Positions 1 through 9,933 are shown, counted from the stretch's first letter. The stretch: DNA of 64,000 bases from Streptomyces sp. NBC_01353 (GCF_036237275.1 NZ_CP108352.1:7651501-7715500), one strand, 5' to 3'. Notes: generated by a model not told the origin, from the letters alone. Numbers and translations are program-made.

Positions 1-1769
1 CGACGGCCGACGACCTCGGGATGCAGTTCATCGCCGGGCTCAACCACGACTGGGCGGGCGGCCACCGGGCGTTCAACAACGGCAAGTACGACCAGTGGAT
101 CCCCGCCAAGTCCGCAGGCACCATGGCGTACCTGAACCGGAACGACATCCCGTTCCACTACGCGCTCGCCGACGCGTTCACCGTCTGCGACGCCTACCAC
201 TGCTCGTTCATCGGGGCCACCGACCCCAACCGCTACTACATGTGGACCGGTCACACCGGCAACGACCGCACCGGTGGCGGCCCCGTCCTCGGCAACGAAG
301 AAGCCGGCTACAGCTGGAAGACGTACCCCGAGCGGCTCGAGCAGGCCGGGATCTCCTGGAAGATCTACCAGGACATCGGCGACGGTCTGAACGCGGCCGG
401 CCACTGGGGCTGGATCAACGACGCCTACCGCGGCAACTACGGCGACAACTCGCTGCTCTACTTCAACCAGTACCGCAACGCCCAGCCGGGCAACCCGCTC
501 TACGACAAGGCCCGCACCGGCACCGACGTCAAGAACGGGGGCGGCTTCTTCGACATCCTGCGCGCCGACGTGGCCGCGAACCGGCTCCCGAAGATCTCCT
601 GGATCGCCGCCCCCGAGGCCTTCACCGAGCACCCCAACTTCCCCTCGAACTACGGCGCCTGGTACATCTCGCAGGTCCTCGACGCGCTCACCTCCAACCC
701 GGAGGTGTGGAGCAGGACCGCGCTGTTCATCACGTACGACGAGAACGACGGCTACTTCGACCACGTCGTCCCGCCCTACCCGCCGGCCTCCGCCGCCCAG
801 GGACGCTCCACCGTCGACACCTCCCTCGACTGGTTCACCGGCAACGCCGGATACGCCGCCGGCTCCTACGGCCTGGGCCAGCGCGTGCCGATGCTCGTCG
901 TCTCGCCCTGGAGCAAGGGCGGTTACGTCTGTTCCGAGGTCTTCGACCACACCTCGATCATCCGGTTCATGGAGCGCCGCTTCGGGGTCCAGGAGCCGCA
1001 GATCTCGCCCTGGCGGCGGGCCGTCTGCGGCGACCTCACCTCGGCCTTCGACTTCGCGCTCGAGGACACCGCACCGGCCCCGCTGCCCGACACCTCGGCC
1101 TACGAGCCGCCGGACAGGGAGCGGCACCCCAGCTACGTACCGAAGCCGCCCAGCAAGCCGGTCCTGCCCGTCCAGGAGGCAGGGGCACGCCCGACCAGGC
1201 CACTGCCGTACGAGCTGTACGTGGACGGCTCGGCCACCCCGTCCACCGGCCGCTACACCCTCACGTTCGGCGCGGGCGCCAAGGCCGGGGCCCACTTCTA
1301 CATCACCGCGCCGAACCGTACCGACGGTCCGTGGACGTACACCACGGGGGCGGGGGCGAGCCTGCCGGACACCTGGAACACGGCGTACTCGGCGGGGACG
1401 TACGACCTCACCGCCACCGGACCGCAGGGCTTCCTGCGACGCTTCCGGGGACCCGGCACGAAGGCCGGCCCCGAGGTGACGGCCCGTCATGACGGCGTCG
1501 GCGGCAATCTGGTGCTGACGATGAAGAACCCGGGCGCGGCGGGCGTCACCCTCACCGTCACCAACGCCCCGGCCTACGGCGGCCAGTCGCGGACCTTCAG
1601 CGTGGCCCAGGGCGCCACCGTGACGCACACCGTGGACCTGAGCGGCAGCGGGCGCTGGTACGACCTGTCGGTCGTCTCCAGCGGTGACAGCACCTTCCTG
1701 CGCCGCTTCGCCGGCCATGTGGAGACCGGAGCCCCCGGCGTCAGCGACCCCGGCATCATCACGGGCTAG
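1..1769 (+). CDS. Phospholipase C, phosphocholine-type, 3' portion (5' end outside window)
   Basis: The reading frame is open from base 3 onward without a start, so the gene is cut by the window edge; about 589 residues remain, whereas family members are usually near 680-700. The visible part resembles bacterial non-haemolytic phospholipase C of the acid-phosphatase-like superfamily: an N-terminal catalytic domain (FIGATDPNRYYMWTGHTGND region, ITYDENDGYFDHVVPP metal-site region, VSPWSKGG) followed by two beta-rich C-terminal repeats (about residues 395-480 and 490-575) of the type found at the end of these enzymes. Such enzymes are normally exported by Tat and cleave phosphatidylcholine or related lipids, but the signal peptide is not visible here. 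The family call is firm; substrate specificity is inferred. The 40-nt gap to the next gene, which converges on it, shows no clear terminator. Confidence 0.9.
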   Translation, partial: TADDLGMQFIAGLNHDWAGGHRAFNNGKYDQWIPAKSAGTMAYLNRNDIPFHYALADAFTVCDAYHCSFIGATDPNRYYMWTGHTGNDRTGGGPVLGNEEAGYSWKTYPERLEQAGISWKIYQDIGDGLNAAGHWGWINDAYRGNYGDNSLLYFNQYRNAQPGNPLYDKARTGTDVKNGGGFFDILRADVAANRLPKISWIAAPEAFTEHPNFPSNYGAWYISQVLDALTSNPEVWSRTALFITYDENDGYFDHVVPPYPPASAAQGRSTVDTSLDWFTGNAGYAAGSYGLGQRVPMLVVSPWSKGGYVCSEVFDHTSIIRFMERRFGVQEPQISPWRRAVCGDLTSAFDFALEDTAPAPLPDTSAYEPPDRERHPSYVPKPPSKPVLPVQEAGARPTRPLPYELYVDGSATPSTGRYTLTFGAGAKAGAHFYITAPNRTDGPWTYTTGAGASLPDTWNTAYSAGTYDLTATGPQGFLRRFRGPGTKAGPEVTARHDGVGGNLVLTMKNPGAAGVTLTVTNAPAYGGQSRTFSVAQGATVTHTVDLSGSGRWYDLSVVSSGDSTFLRRFAGHVETGAPGVSDPGIITG

Positions 1770-1811
1770 CACAGGAGACGGGCGGTGCGGCGGGTCGGAC
1801 GGCGGGGCGGG

Positions 1812-2606
1812 TCAGACGGTGACGACCCGCACGCCCGCGTCCGTCAACTCCCGCACCGCCTCCGTCGGGATCGCCGCGTCCGTCACCAGCACGTCCACGC
1901 GGTCGACCCCGCAGATCCGGGCGAAGGCCCGCCTGCCCAGCTTCGAGGAGTCGGCGGCCACGACGACCCGGCTCGCCCGCTCGGCGAAGAGCCGGCTGAT
2001 GCCCGCCTCGTCCTCGTGATGGGCCATGAGCCCGAGCCGCGGGTCGATGCCGTCGACGCCGAGGACGACGACGTCGAGCACGACCTCGTCCAGCACCCCC
2101 GCGGCCAGCGGGCCGACCAGTTCGTACGTCTGCGAGCGGGCCACGCCTCCGGACACCACGATCTTGATCTGCGGGCGGACGGCGAGCTCGCCCGCGATGT
2201 TGAGCGCGTTGGTGACCACGGTCAGGGCCGGCGTTCCGATCGTCTCCCGTGCGCCACCGCCCGCGAAGCGCAGGGCCAGGGAGCGGGCCACCTCGGTCGT
2301 CGTCGTCCCGCCGTTGAGACCCACGACCTCGCCCTCGTGGACGAGCTCCGCCACGGCCGCGGCGATCCGCTGCTTCTCCGACGCGTGCCGGGAGGACTTG
2401 TAGCGCAGCGGCAGCTCGTACGAGACCCCTTGCGGCACCGCCCCGCCGCGGGTACGGACGAGGAGCCGCTGTTCGGCGAGCTCGTCCAGGTCCCGGCGGA
2501 TCGTGGCCGGGGAGACGTCGAGCGTCGCCGCGGCGTCCTCGACCTCCAGCCTGCCGGTGGCGGCGAGGAGTTCGAGGAGCGTGTTCCACCGCTCGTGCTT
2601 CGACAT
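1812..2606 (-). CDS. DeoR-family transcriptional regulator
   Basis: 264 residues. An N-terminal DeoR winged helix-turn-helix (KHERWNTLLELLAATGRLEV then SPATIRRDLDELAEQRLL, residues about 3-57) is followed by a DeoR sugar-phosphate sensor domain (about 75-240) with the GLNGGTTTTEVAR phosphate-loop-like stretch. DeoR proteins bind phosphorylated sugar effectors and usually repress the neighbouring catabolic genes. It is transcribed away from the SIS/aldolase pair starting at 2756, with a 149-nt intergenic region, so local divergent regulation of that pair is the simplest inference. The gene stops 43 nt from the end of the convergent phospholipase gene. Confidence 0.9.
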   Translation of the reverse strand: MSKHERWNTLLELLAATGRLEVEDAAATLDVSPATIRRDLDELAEQRLLVRTRGGAVPQGVSYELPLRYKSSRHASEKQRIAAAVAELVHEGEVVGLNGGTTTTEVARSLALRFAGGGARETIGTPALTVVTNALNIAGELAVRPQIKIVVSGGVARSQTYELVGPLAAGVLDEVVLDVVVLGVDGIDPRLGLMAHHEDEAGISRLFAERASRVVVAADSSKLGRRAFARICGVDRVDVLVTDAAIPTEAVRELTDAGVRVVTV

Positions 2607-2721
2607 GATCGCGATTTTAACCCGAACGGCCGTGGGATCCCTGGACCCGAGGCTTCAACTGATGGATACTGCGCACAGAATAGGTGCTCGAAGTTGCTTG
2701 AAAGTATGGTGTTACGAGCAA

Positions 2722-2736
2722 GAGTGAGCATCACTC
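2722..2736. promoter_or_regulatory. Short inverted repeat before the SIS gene
   Basis: GAGTGA-GCA-TCACTC is a perfect 6-bp inverted repeat with a 3-nt spacer, ending 7 nt before the Shine-Dalgarno AAGGAG of the SIS gene. It could be part of a DeoR operator or a small mRNA hairpin near the ribosome binding site. GAAG/GAAAG half-motifs just upstream (about 2689-2704) also resemble DeoR-type sites. Function is inferred only from position. Confidence 0.4.
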
Positions 2737-2755
2737 GCCAGTGAAGGAGCCGCAC

Positions 2756-3721
2756 GTGCCCACCTCGGGACTCTCCCCCTCCCGCACCGCCGTCGAAATC
2801 GCCTCCCAGCCCGCGTCCTGGCGCAAGGCCGCCGAGACCCTGCCCCAGCACCGTGCCGCCCTCCCGGTGCGCGGCGAACGCGTCGCGGTGGTCGGCTGCG
2901 GCACCTCCTGGTTCATCGCGCAGGCCTACGCCCAGCTCCGCGAGAGCGGCGGCCACGGCGAGACCGACGCCTTCGCCGCCTCCGAGTTCCCCCTCGGGCG
3001 CCGCTACGACCGGATCCTGGCGATCACCCGCTCCGGCACCACGACCGAGGTCCTCGATCTGCTGAACCGCGTCAAGGGCACCGTCGCCACCGGCGCCCTC
3101 ACCGCGGACCCCGAGACCCCCGTCATGGCGGCCGCCGACGCCGTGGCCGTCCTCGACTTCGCCGACGAGGAGTCGGTGGTCCAGACCCGGTTCGCCACCA
3201 CCGCCCTCGCCCTGCTCCGCGCCCACCTGGAGGCCGAGGACGCCCTGCCGGCCGGGGTCCGGACGGTGGAACGGGCGGCCAAGGACGCCGAGCGGGCCGT
3301 CGCCGAACCCCTCGCCGCCGAGATCACCGGTGCCGAGCAGTACACCTTCCTCGGCACCGGCTGGACCTACGGCCTCGCCCTCGAGGCCGGACTGAAGATG
3401 CGCGAGGCCGCGGGCGCCTGGACCGAGGCGTACCCCGCCATGGAGTACCGCCACGGCCCCATCAGCATCACCGCGCCGGGCCGGGTGGCCTGGTCCTTCG
3501 GCCCCGTCCCCACCGGACTCGCCGACGACGTCGCCCGCGTGGGTGGCACCCTCGTCGCCGAGTCGGGCGACGCCGACGACCACCTCGATCCGATGGCCGA
3601 CCTCGTCCGCGCGCAGCGACTCGCCGTCCTGCTCGCCGAGGTGCAAGGCCAGGACCCGGACCGGCCGCGCAATCTCACCCGGTCCGTCGTCCTGACCTCC
3701 GGTGGAGCGGAGCGGTCCTGA
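2756..3721 (+). CDS. SIS-domain sugar-phosphate isomerase/deaminase (AgaS/GlmS-like)
   Basis: 321 residues from the GTG at 2756, chosen because AAGGAG lies at 2744-2749; a GTG at 2741 would put that Shine-Dalgarno inside the gene. Two SIS (phosphosugar-binding) domains are visible: the first with VAVVGCGTSWFIAQ and ITRSGTTTEV (about residues 41-110), the second with YTFLGTGWTYGLALEAGLKMREAAG and AYPAMEYRHGP (about 200-250). The second block is typical of GlmS-C/AgaS-type aldose-ketose isomerases and deaminases. Its stop codon overlaps the aldolase ATG (TGATG), so the two are translationally coupled and probably act in one pathway, converting an amino-sugar phosphate and cleaving the ketose bisphosphate. 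The exact sugar is unknown. Confidence 0.85.
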   Translation: MPTSGLSPSRTAVEIASQPASWRKAAETLPQHRAALPVRGERVAVVGCGTSWFIAQAYAQLRESGGHGETDAFAASEFPLGRRYDRILAITRSGTTTEVLDLLNRVKGTVATGALTADPETPVMAAADAVAVLDFADEESVVQTRFATTALALLRAHLEAEDALPAGVRTVERAAKDAERAVAEPLAAEITGAEQYTFLGTGWTYGLALEAGLKMREAAGAWTEAYPAMEYRHGPISITAPGRVAWSFGPVPTGLADDVARVGGTLVAESGDADDHLDPMADLVRAQRLAVLLAEVQGQDPDRPRNLTRSVVLTSGGAERS

Positions 3722-4575
3722 TGCCACTGACCACCACCGACGAGATCGTCCTCGGCGCGCGCGAGCGGAACGCCGGCGCCGGCGCGTTCAACGTGATCCA
3801 GATCGAGCACGCCCAGGCCATCGTGGCCGGGGCCGAGGCGGCGGGACTCCCCGTCATCCTCCAGATCAGCGAGAACACGGCGCGCTACCACGGCTCGCTG
3901 GAGCCCATCGGACTCGCCACCCTCGCCATCGCCCGCCGGGCCGCCGTCCCGGTCGCCGTCCACCTCGACCACGCCGAATCGTCCGAGCTCGTGCGTGAGG
4001 CCGTCGCCCTCGGCTTCGGCTCCGTCATGTTCGACGCGTCCACCCTCCCGTACGAGGAGAACGTGGCCGCCACCCGCGAGATGACGGAGTACTGCCACCG
4101 CCACGACGTCTGGGTGGAGGCCGAACTGGGTGAGGTGGGCGGCAAGGACGGCGCCCACGCCCCCGGGGTGCGCACCGACCCGGACGAGGCACGGGCGTTC
4201 GTCGCCGCCACCGCCGTCGACGCCCTCGCCGTGGCCGTCGGCAGCTCCCACGCGATGCTCACGCGGGACGCGGTCCTCGACTTCGCGCTCGTCTCCCGGC
4301 TGCGCGAGGCCGTGGGCGTACCCCTCGTGCTGCACGGCTCGTCCGGGGTCGGCGATGTGGACCTCAGCTGGGCGATCAGCGCCGGCATGACGAAGGTGAA
4401 CGTCTCCACCCATCTGAACAAGGCCTTCACCCTGGCCGTCCGGACCCACCTGGGGGAGAACGGCACGACCGTCGACCCGCGCCGCTACCTCGGCCCCGCG
4501 CGCACCGCCGTCGCCGAGGCGGTCACCCACCTGCTCCAGGTGCTCGCGGCGGAGGCGCCACTCGTGCGGACCTGA
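3721..4575 (+). CDS. Class II fructose/tagatose-bisphosphate aldolase family protein
   Basis: 284 residues. All class II hallmarks are visible: HLDHAESS (catalytic D83 and zinc ligand H84), WVEAELGEVGGKDG (acidic residues 133-138), GSSHAM (H177) and LHGSSGVGD (zinc ligand H205), plus the NVSTHLNKAF phosphate-binding stretch. These zinc enzymes cleave ketose-1,6-bisphosphates to DHAP and glyceraldehyde-3-phosphate. It shares one base with the preceding SIS gene, and the DeoR regulator lies beyond; this trio resembles agaR-agaS-kbaY and related galactosamine/tagatose loci. A KbaY/GatY-like role is more likely than the glycolytic Fba, but specificity cannot be read from sequence alone. It ends 5 nt from the convergent VanW gene. 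Confidence 0.88.
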   Translation: MPLTTTDEIVLGARERNAGAGAFNVIQIEHAQAIVAGAEAAGLPVILQISENTARYHGSLEPIGLATLAIARRAAVPVAVHLDHAESSELVREAVALGFGSVMFDASTLPYEENVAATREMTEYCHRHDVWVEAELGEVGGKDGAHAPGVRTDPDEARAFVAATAVDALAVAVGSSHAMLTRDAVLDFALVSRLREAVGVPLVLHGSSGVGDVDLSWAISAGMTKVNVSTHLNKAFTLAVRTHLGENGTTVDPRRYLGPARTAVAEAVTHLLQVLAAEAPLVRT

Positions 4576-4580
4576 TCACG

Positions 4581-6323
4581 TCATTCGCAGGTGACGCGGT
4601 CGCGCGGCGTGTAGTGGGTACGGAAGGTCTCCCGGCCCACCTCCGCCCCGTCGTCGCGGAAGACCCGGTCCACGGTGATGTCGAAGCCCTCCAGCGGGGG
4701 CTGCGGCTCGCACTTGGGACCGGTGCCCTTCCGCTCGGCGGGCTCCGTGAGGTTGGTGCGGGGGCCCTCCACGGCCTCCACGGCGTCGTACTTCTTCGTG
4801 CCCAGGAAGGTGATGGTCACCGAGGAGTCCGTGGCCTTCGCCTGGATGTAGATCGACGCGTCGGAGTTGTTGCGGAACTTCAGGTCCAGCGTGCCCCAGG
4901 CCACGGTCGCCTCCCGGCCCGGCGGGTACCGCTCGATGTAGAAGGAGTGCGCTCCGTACTCGACCGGCTTGACCCCGGCGAAGAAGATCGCGTTGAAGAC
5001 CGTGGTGGCGACGGCGGAGACACCGCCGCCGGGCGCAGAGTGGTACTGCCCGTCCAGGATCATCGTGCCGTCGACGAAGCCGTTCTCCTTGGTGCGCTCT
5101 CCGACGGTCCTGTTGAAGCTCCAGACCTCGCCGGGCTTCACCAGCGAGCCGTTGATGAGCTCGACCGCCCTGCCGATGTTGGTCGTCCGATAGGGCGCGG
5201 TGGGGAAGTTGACCGTGAAGGTCGACATCTGTTCCTTGATCCCCATCTCCGCCACCGACGTGCGGGTGAGGACCGGCTGGATCAGCTGGGTGGCCACCGG
5301 CCCGGTCCGCGCGGCCTCGCCCTTCTTCGGCAGCAGGGGCAGGACCGCGTCGCCCAGGGCCTTCGCGGTCACCTCGTGGCCCGCTCGGCCGTCGGACAGC
5401 ACCACCACCCGGCCGTTCTCCACACCCAGCGTCGCCTCGACCGGCCCGGTGGCGATGGCCTCGAGCGGGCCCCCCACCGCCGGGTCGCGGATCAGCGCCT
5501 GGGAGTTCAGCGTGGGGACGAGCCGGCCCTTGTCGTCCGCCTTCACCGTCAGATGGGCGCCGAGCGTCGTCGGAGTGATCCGCAGGCTCTCGCCGTCGGC
5601 GGTGAGGGTGACGGGCCCCGACATCGCGGGAGTCCCGAACTCGTTCAGGAATCGCGCCGTCTCCGGCTCGCCCACCTTGGGCCGGGACACGGCGGTCGGC
5701 AGCGTCACCGGATTCTCCGCCGCCGGCTCGGGATAGTGGTCGCGCAGAGTGTCGACGGCGCCGTCGACGTCCAGTTTCTGACCGTCGCGGGCCTGGACGG
5801 TGACCGCCTGGCCCTCCTTGAAGGAGACGGACCCCTCCACGGTCGCGCGGTCGTACGTCCGGGCCGTCTCGGCCATCGCCGTACGGGCCTCGGGCTCGTC
5901 GAAGTCGACGACGGGTTCGATGTCCCGCTCCTGGGTGGAGAACAGCCGTCCGATCACGGTCACCGGGTCGCGGGCGGGGTCGGCGGCCTTTTCGACGGTC
6001 TTCTCGACGTCGACGCTCAGACCCGCCGCGGCCGGATCGACGGTGCCGGTGCTCTGACCGATCCGTACGGGTACGGGGGCGGTCCAGGACGCCGGTGGCG
6101 AGGACGTCAGCTTCGCGCGTGCCTCTTGGCGGCTCATGCCGCCGATGTCCACGCCGTCGACCCGGGTGCCCTCGGATATCTCGTCGCCGGTGGCGACGAG
6201 TCCCGCGGCATACAGTCCACCCGCGGCGACGAGGACCACCCCGACCGCCGTCACCGCGATGCGTATGCGCCGGTGGCCGCGGGACGGGGCGGCCGCGTCG
6301 TCGTCGTGTGTGGAGCCGCGCAC
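4581..6323 (-). CDS. Membrane-anchored VanW family protein with peptidoglycan-binding-4-like domains
   Basis: 580 residues. A short cytoplasmic N-terminus rich in His/Arg precedes one membrane anchor (IRIAVTAVGVVLVAAGGLYAAG, about residues 21-42). Next come YoaR-like/peptidoglycan-binding-4 segments (about 60-170 and 210-330), and a VanW domain (about 360-550) with the typical stretch FNRTVGERTKENGF, SAPGGGVSAVATTVFNAIFFAG and HSFYIERYPPGREATV. The protein probably faces the cell wall. VanW is named from some vancomycin-resistance clusters, but its biochemical role is not established, and no vanHAX genes lie here, so a resistance function should not be assumed. Confidence 0.88.
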   Translation of the reverse strand: MRGSTHDDDAAAPSRGHRRIRIAVTAVGVVLVAAGGLYAAGLVATGDEISEGTRVDGVDIGGMSRQEARAKLTSSPPASWTAPVPVRIGQSTGTVDPAAAGLSVDVEKTVEKAADPARDPVTVIGRLFSTQERDIEPVVDFDEPEARTAMAETARTYDRATVEGSVSFKEGQAVTVQARDGQKLDVDGAVDTLRDHYPEPAAENPVTLPTAVSRPKVGEPETARFLNEFGTPAMSGPVTLTADGESLRITPTTLGAHLTVKADDKGRLVPTLNSQALIRDPAVGGPLEAIATGPVEATLGVENGRVVVLSDGRAGHEVTAKALGDAVLPLLPKKGEAARTGPVATQLIQPVLTRTSVAEMGIKEQMSTFTVNFPTAPYRTTNIGRAVELINGSLVKPGEVWSFNRTVGERTKENGFVDGTMILDGQYHSAPGGGVSAVATTVFNAIFFAGVKPVEYGAHSFYIERYPPGREATVAWGTLDLKFRNNSDASIYIQAKATDSSVTITFLGTKKYDAVEAVEGPRTNLTEPAERKGTGPKCEPQPPLEGFDITVDRVFRDDGAEVGRETFRTHYTPRDRVTCE

Positions 6324-6495
6324 ACAGCCTCCCGGTGCCGTCGGGGTACCCGAGATCCACCGGCGACGTTACGCCGAGCGGGTGCCGCACGCATGTCGTA
6401 CCCCTCTGACCAGCGGATATGTCGTGCTCTTGGCCCCAGGGGGAGCGGGCGCCTTCCTCCTCGTCCCGGCCGAAACACGCCCCACTCCGCCCGAC

Positions 6496-7938
6496 TCAGC
6501 CCTCCGTCGGGTCCTCGAGCTCGTTCGACCGTGCCACGCGCGCGTACCAGTGCGCGCTCGACTTGGGGGTGCGAGCGAGCGACTCGTAGTCGACGTGGAC
6601 CGCGCCGAACCGCTTGGCGTAGCCGTACGCCCACTCGAAGTTGTCCATGAGCGACCAGAGGAAGTAGCCCCGGACGTCGGCACCGTCGGCGATCGCCCGG
6701 TGCACGGCCGCCAGATGGCCGTGCACATAGGCGATCCGGTCGGGGTCGTGGACCGTGCCGTCGGCCCCGACCTCGTCCTCGTAGGCGGCGCCGTTCTCGG
6801 TGACGAGCAGTGGCAGGCCCGGATAACGAGCGGAGACCCGGGTCAGCAGGTCGTACAGCCCGCTCGGGTCCACCGCCCAGTCCATCGCCGTGCGTTCGCC
6901 CGGGGCCCGGTGGAACGCGATGTCGTCGCCGCCCGGCCAGGGCGAGTGGTCGCTCGCCCCGTGCCCGTCGTCCTGCGGCTTCTCCGCCCCCTCGGCCACC
7001 GCCGACACGACGGTCGGCGTGTAGTAGTTGATGCCGAGCGAGTCCAGCGGCTGCCGGATCGTGGCCGTGTCGCCGTCCCGTACGAACTCCCAGTCGGTGA
7101 GGGACGCGGTGTCGGCGAGCAGGTCCTCGGGGTACGCGCCGTCGAGCAGCGGGCCCAGGAAGACACGGTTGCCGACCGCGTCGATCCGGCGGGCCGCCTC
7201 CCGGTCCTCGGCCGAGGGCGTGAGCGCCCGGATCTCGTGCAGATTGAGGCTGATGGAGAGCCGGGCCCGGCCGGGCAGCGCCGCGTGCAGGGCCTGGGCG
7301 GCGAGACCGTGGGCCAGGTTGAGGTGGTGGGCGGCGCGCAGGGCGGCCACCGGGTCGGTGCGGCCGGGCGCGTGGACGCCGGAGCCGTAGCCGAGGAAGG
7401 CGGTGCACCAGGGCTCGTTGAGCGTCGTCCAGCGCGTGACCCGGTCGCCCAGCGCCTCGCCGACCAGCGCCGCGTACGCGCCGAACCGCTCGGCGGTGGC
7501 CCGCTCGGGCCAGCCGCCGGCCGCCTCCAGATCCTGGGGCAGGTCCCAGTGGTAGAGGGTGACGACCGGCTCGATGCCGGCGCCGAGCAGCTCGTCGACG
7601 AGGCGGCGGTAGAAGTCCAGGCCCTTCTGGACGGCCGGGCCGCGGCCGGTCGGCTGGACCCGCGGCCATGCCACCGAGAAGCGGTAGGCGCTCAGGCCCA
7701 GGTCCGCCATCATCCGTACGTCGTCACGGAAGCGGTGGTAGTGGTCGACCGCCACATCGCCGGTGTGGCCCTCGAAGACCTTGCCGGGGGTGCGCGAGAA
7801 GGTGTCCCAGATCGACGGGGTACGGCCGTCCTCGGCCGCGGCGCCCTCGATCTGGTACGCGGCGGTGGCGGTGCCCCACAGGAATCCGGCCGGAAACCGG
7901 CGGGTCGTGGTGCGAGGTCGGGGATCTGTCGCGGTCAT
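6496..7938 (-). CDS. bglC: GH1 beta-glucosidase BglC (intracellular cellobiase)
   Basis: 480 residues from the ATG at 7938, preceded by GGGAGC. It is a full glycoside hydrolase family 1 enzyme: [14 protein letters not shown] near the N-terminus, acid/base E175 in TTLNEPWC, nucleophile E381 in [10 protein letters not shown], and the DNFEWAYGY aglycone-site motif near the end. No signal peptide is present, so it acts in the cytoplasm on imported cello-oligosaccharides, releasing glucose. It is the last gene of the cebEFG-bglC unit and lies 110 nt after cebG. The assignment as BglC rests on this operon context and on the CebR-type operators upstream of cebE. Confidence 0.92.
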   Translation of the reverse strand: MTATDPRPRTTTRRFPAGFLWGTATAAYQIEGAAAEDGRTPSIWDTFSRTPGKVFEGHTGDVAVDHYHRFRDDVRMMADLGLSAYRFSVAWPRVQPTGRGPAVQKGLDFYRRLVDELLGAGIEPVVTLYHWDLPQDLEAAGGWPERATAERFGAYAALVGEALGDRVTRWTTLNEPWCTAFLGYGSGVHAPGRTDPVAALRAAHHLNLAHGLAAQALHAALPGRARLSISLNLHEIRALTPSAEDREAARRIDAVGNRVFLGPLLDGAYPEDLLADTASLTDWEFVRDGDTATIRQPLDSLGINYYTPTVVSAVAEGAEKPQDDGHGASDHSPWPGGDDIAFHRAPGERTAMDWAVDPSGLYDLLTRVSARYPGLPLLVTENGAAYEDEVGADGTVHDPDRIAYVHGHLAAVHRAIADGADVRGYFLWSLMDNFEWAYGYAKRFGAVHVDYESLARTPKSSAHWYARVARSNELEDPTEG

Positions 7939-7997
7939 GCGGAAGTGCTCCCGAGTGAGAGGAGTGTGCGTACGGAAGGGGGACCGGAGGGGGCCCG

Positions 7998-8016
7998 CCG
8001 CCCCGTTCAGGGGCGG
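7998..8016 (-). other. Hairpin between cebG and bglC
   Basis: CCGCCCC-GTTCA-GGGGCGG forms a 7-bp stem with a 5-nt loop in the 110-nt gap between cebG and bglC; further GC-rich complementarity (ACGGGGTGAACCCGT) follows it. It may slow the polymerase or stabilise the upstream mRNA, setting a lower level of bglC than of the transporter. Role inferred. Confidence 0.45.
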
Positions 8017-8048
8017 AGACGGGGTGAACCCGTCACGGGGCGCCCCGG

Positions 8049-8927
8049 TCAGCTCTTGACGGCGCCCGAGGTGATGCCGCCGACGATGTGCTTGCCGAGC
8101 ACGGCGAAGACCAGCAGCAGTGGCAGGGTGGATATCAGTGCGCCGGTCAGCACGACCGCCTGGTCGACGGTGTGGTTGCCCGCGCCGAGGCCGGCCAGGG
8201 CGACCTGCAGGGTCGGGTTCCCGTCCGGGGTCAGCGCGATGAACGGCCAGAAGAAGTCGTTCCACGCCTGGACGAAGACGAGCATCCCGAGCACCGCCAT
8301 CGCGGGCCTGGCCACCGGGAAGACCACGTGCCAGATGATCCGCAGACTGTGCGCGCCGTCCATGCGGGCCGCCTCGACCAGCTCCACCGGGAGCGCCTCG
8401 ATCAGGTACTGCCGCATGAAGAACACGCCGAACGCCGCGACCAGGGACGGCAGGACGACCGACTGGAGCTGGTCGACCCAGCCCAGGTCGGTGATGATCC
8501 GGTACAGCGGGATCACGCTCAGCTGCGGCGGGATCGTCATCGTCGCCACGACGAGGGCGAGCATGGCGTTGCGGCCTCTGAAGGGCAGCTTGGCGAAGGC
8601 GAAGCCGGCGAGGGTGGAGAAGAGGACCGTGGACACCGCGACGAGGCCGGCGACGACGGTGGTGTTGATCAGCGCCTCACCCATGTCGACCTGGTTCCAG
8701 GCGAAGGTGAGGTTGTCGAAGAGCCGGGGGCCGGGCAGCAGCGGGGCCGGAGCCTCGACCACGCGCTCGCCCGAATGGGAGGCGGCGACGAGGTTCCAGT
8801 ACAGCGGGAAGAGCGAGACCAGGGCGGCCAGGCCCAGCAGGACGTAGGTCAGCGGGCCGGCGTGGTGCTGGCGGCCTGCGGCCGGGCGCCCGAAGCGCCG
8901 CTTCCTGTCGAGGGTGGTGTGTGTCAT
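8049..8927 (-). CDS. cebG: Cello-oligosaccharide ABC transporter permease CebG
   Basis: 292 residues, MalG-type sugar permease with six predicted membrane segments, beginning [19 protein letters not shown] after a basic N-terminus. The EAA loop that contacts the ATPase is visible as [20 protein letters not shown]. It pairs with CebF as the heterodimeric channel for substrate delivered by CebE. It starts 4 nt after cebF ends, so the two are co-transcribed. No ATPase gene is in the cluster, consistent with known ceb systems, which use the shared MsiK ATPase encoded elsewhere. Confidence 0.92.
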   Translation of the reverse strand: MTHTTLDRKRRFGRPAAGRQHHAGPLTYVLLGLAALVSLFPLYWNLVAASHSGERVVEAPAPLLPGPRLFDNLTFAWNQVDMGEALINTTVVAGLVAVSTVLFSTLAGFAFAKLPFRGRNAMLALVVATMTIPPQLSVIPLYRIITDLGWVDQLQSVVLPSLVAAFGVFFMRQYLIEALPVELVEAARMDGAHSLRIIWHVVFPVARPAMAVLGMLVFVQAWNDFFWPFIALTPDGNPTLQVALAGLGAGNHTVDQAVVLTGALISTLPLLLVFAVLGKHIVGGITSGAVKS

Positions 8928-8931
8928 GAGG

Positions 8932-9933
8932 TCAGGCCCCCAGCTTCTTGCGGTTCGCCCGGGCGAAGAGCATCCGGACCGCCCCGATCAGCAGCAGGAG
9001 CAGCAGCATCACCCAGGCGATGGCCGACGCCTGTCCCAGAGCGCCGGTCACCCAGCCCTTCTCGTACATCAGCAGACTCAGCGTCTGGAACTGGTTGCCG
9101 CTGCCGCCGCTCACGCCGAGACTGCCGCCGAAGATCATCGGCTCGCCGAAGAGCTGTGTGGCGCCGATGGTGGACACGATGATCGTGAACAGGATCGTCG
9201 GGCGGATCGACGGGATGGTGACGCTGACGAACTGCCGCCAGCGGGATGCCCCGTCGAGCGCCGCCGCCTCGTAGAGGTCCTGGGGCACCGCCTGCATCGC
9301 GGCGAGGTAGATCAGCGCGTTGTATCCGGTCCAGCGCCAGATCACGATCGTCGAAATGGCGATCTGGGAGGGCCACTTGGAGGACTCCCAGTCCACCGGA
9401 TCGAAGCCGACCCAGCCGAGCACCGTGTTGATCAGACCGTAGTCGGTGTTGAAGAGCTGGGCGAAGACGAGCGTCGCCGCCGCGATCGAGGTGGCGTACG
9501 GGGCGAGCACCGCGACGCGGAAGAAACCGCGGCCGCGCAGCTTGTAGTTGAGCAGATGCGCCAGGCCCAGGGCCATGAGCAGCTGGGGGACGGTCGAGAT
9601 GACCCCGATGGTGAAGGTGTTGGCGAGCGCGTTCCAGAAGAACTCGCTGTCCGCCAGATTGGCGTAGTTGTCCAGCCCCTTCCACTCCGCGTCACCGCCG
9701 AGCTCGACCCGGTGGAGCGAGAGCCAGCCCGTGTAGAGCAGCGGGAAGAGCCCGAAGGCGGCGAAGGTGAGGAAGAAGGGGGAGACGAAGGCGTACGGGC
9801 TGAGCCGCAGGTCCCACCGGTAGAACCGGCTGCGCCAACCGCTGGGAGGCGGAGGGGTGCTTCGGCGGGTGGGGGAGGAGGGCGGGGCGGGCGGCGGAGT
9901 GCCGTCGGCCGCGGCCCGGAGGGAGGTGGCCAC
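8932..9933 (-). CDS. cebF: Cello-oligosaccharide ABC transporter permease CebF
   Basis: 333 residues, MalF-type permease. A proline-rich cytoplasmic N-terminus (about residues 10-35) leads into the first membrane segment (YAFVSPFFLTFAAFGLFPLLY); the EAA motif is EAAALDGASRWRQFVSVTIPS. It forms the membrane channel with CebG. It lies about 100 nt downstream of cebE, separated by a strong hairpin, and directly abuts cebG. Confidence 0.92.
   Translation of the reverse strand: MATSLRAAADGTPPPAPPSSPTRRSTPPPPSGWRSRFYRWDLRLSPYAFVSPFFLTFAAFGLFPLLYTGWLSLHRVELGGDAEWKGLDNYANLADSEFFWNALANTFTIGVISTVPQLLMALGLAHLLNYKLRGRGFFRVAVLAPYATSIAAATLVFAQLFNTDYGLINTVLGWVGFDPVDWESSKWPSQIAISTIVIWRWTGYNALIYLAAMQAVPQDLYEAAALDGASRWRQFVSVTIPSIRPTILFTIIVSTIGATQLFGEPMIFGGSLGVSGGSGNQFQTLSLLMYEKGWVTGALGQASAIAWVMLLLLLLIGAVRMLFARANRKKLGA

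Noticed and set aside
4575-4581. Possible terminator between the aldolase and VanW genes
   Set aside because: Only a 5-bp CGTCA/TGACG stem spans the 5-nt gap, too weak to call.
4581-6323. Vancomycin-resistance gene
   Set aside because: The VanW domain alone does not confer resistance and no vanHAX, vanRS or vanY homologue lies beside it.
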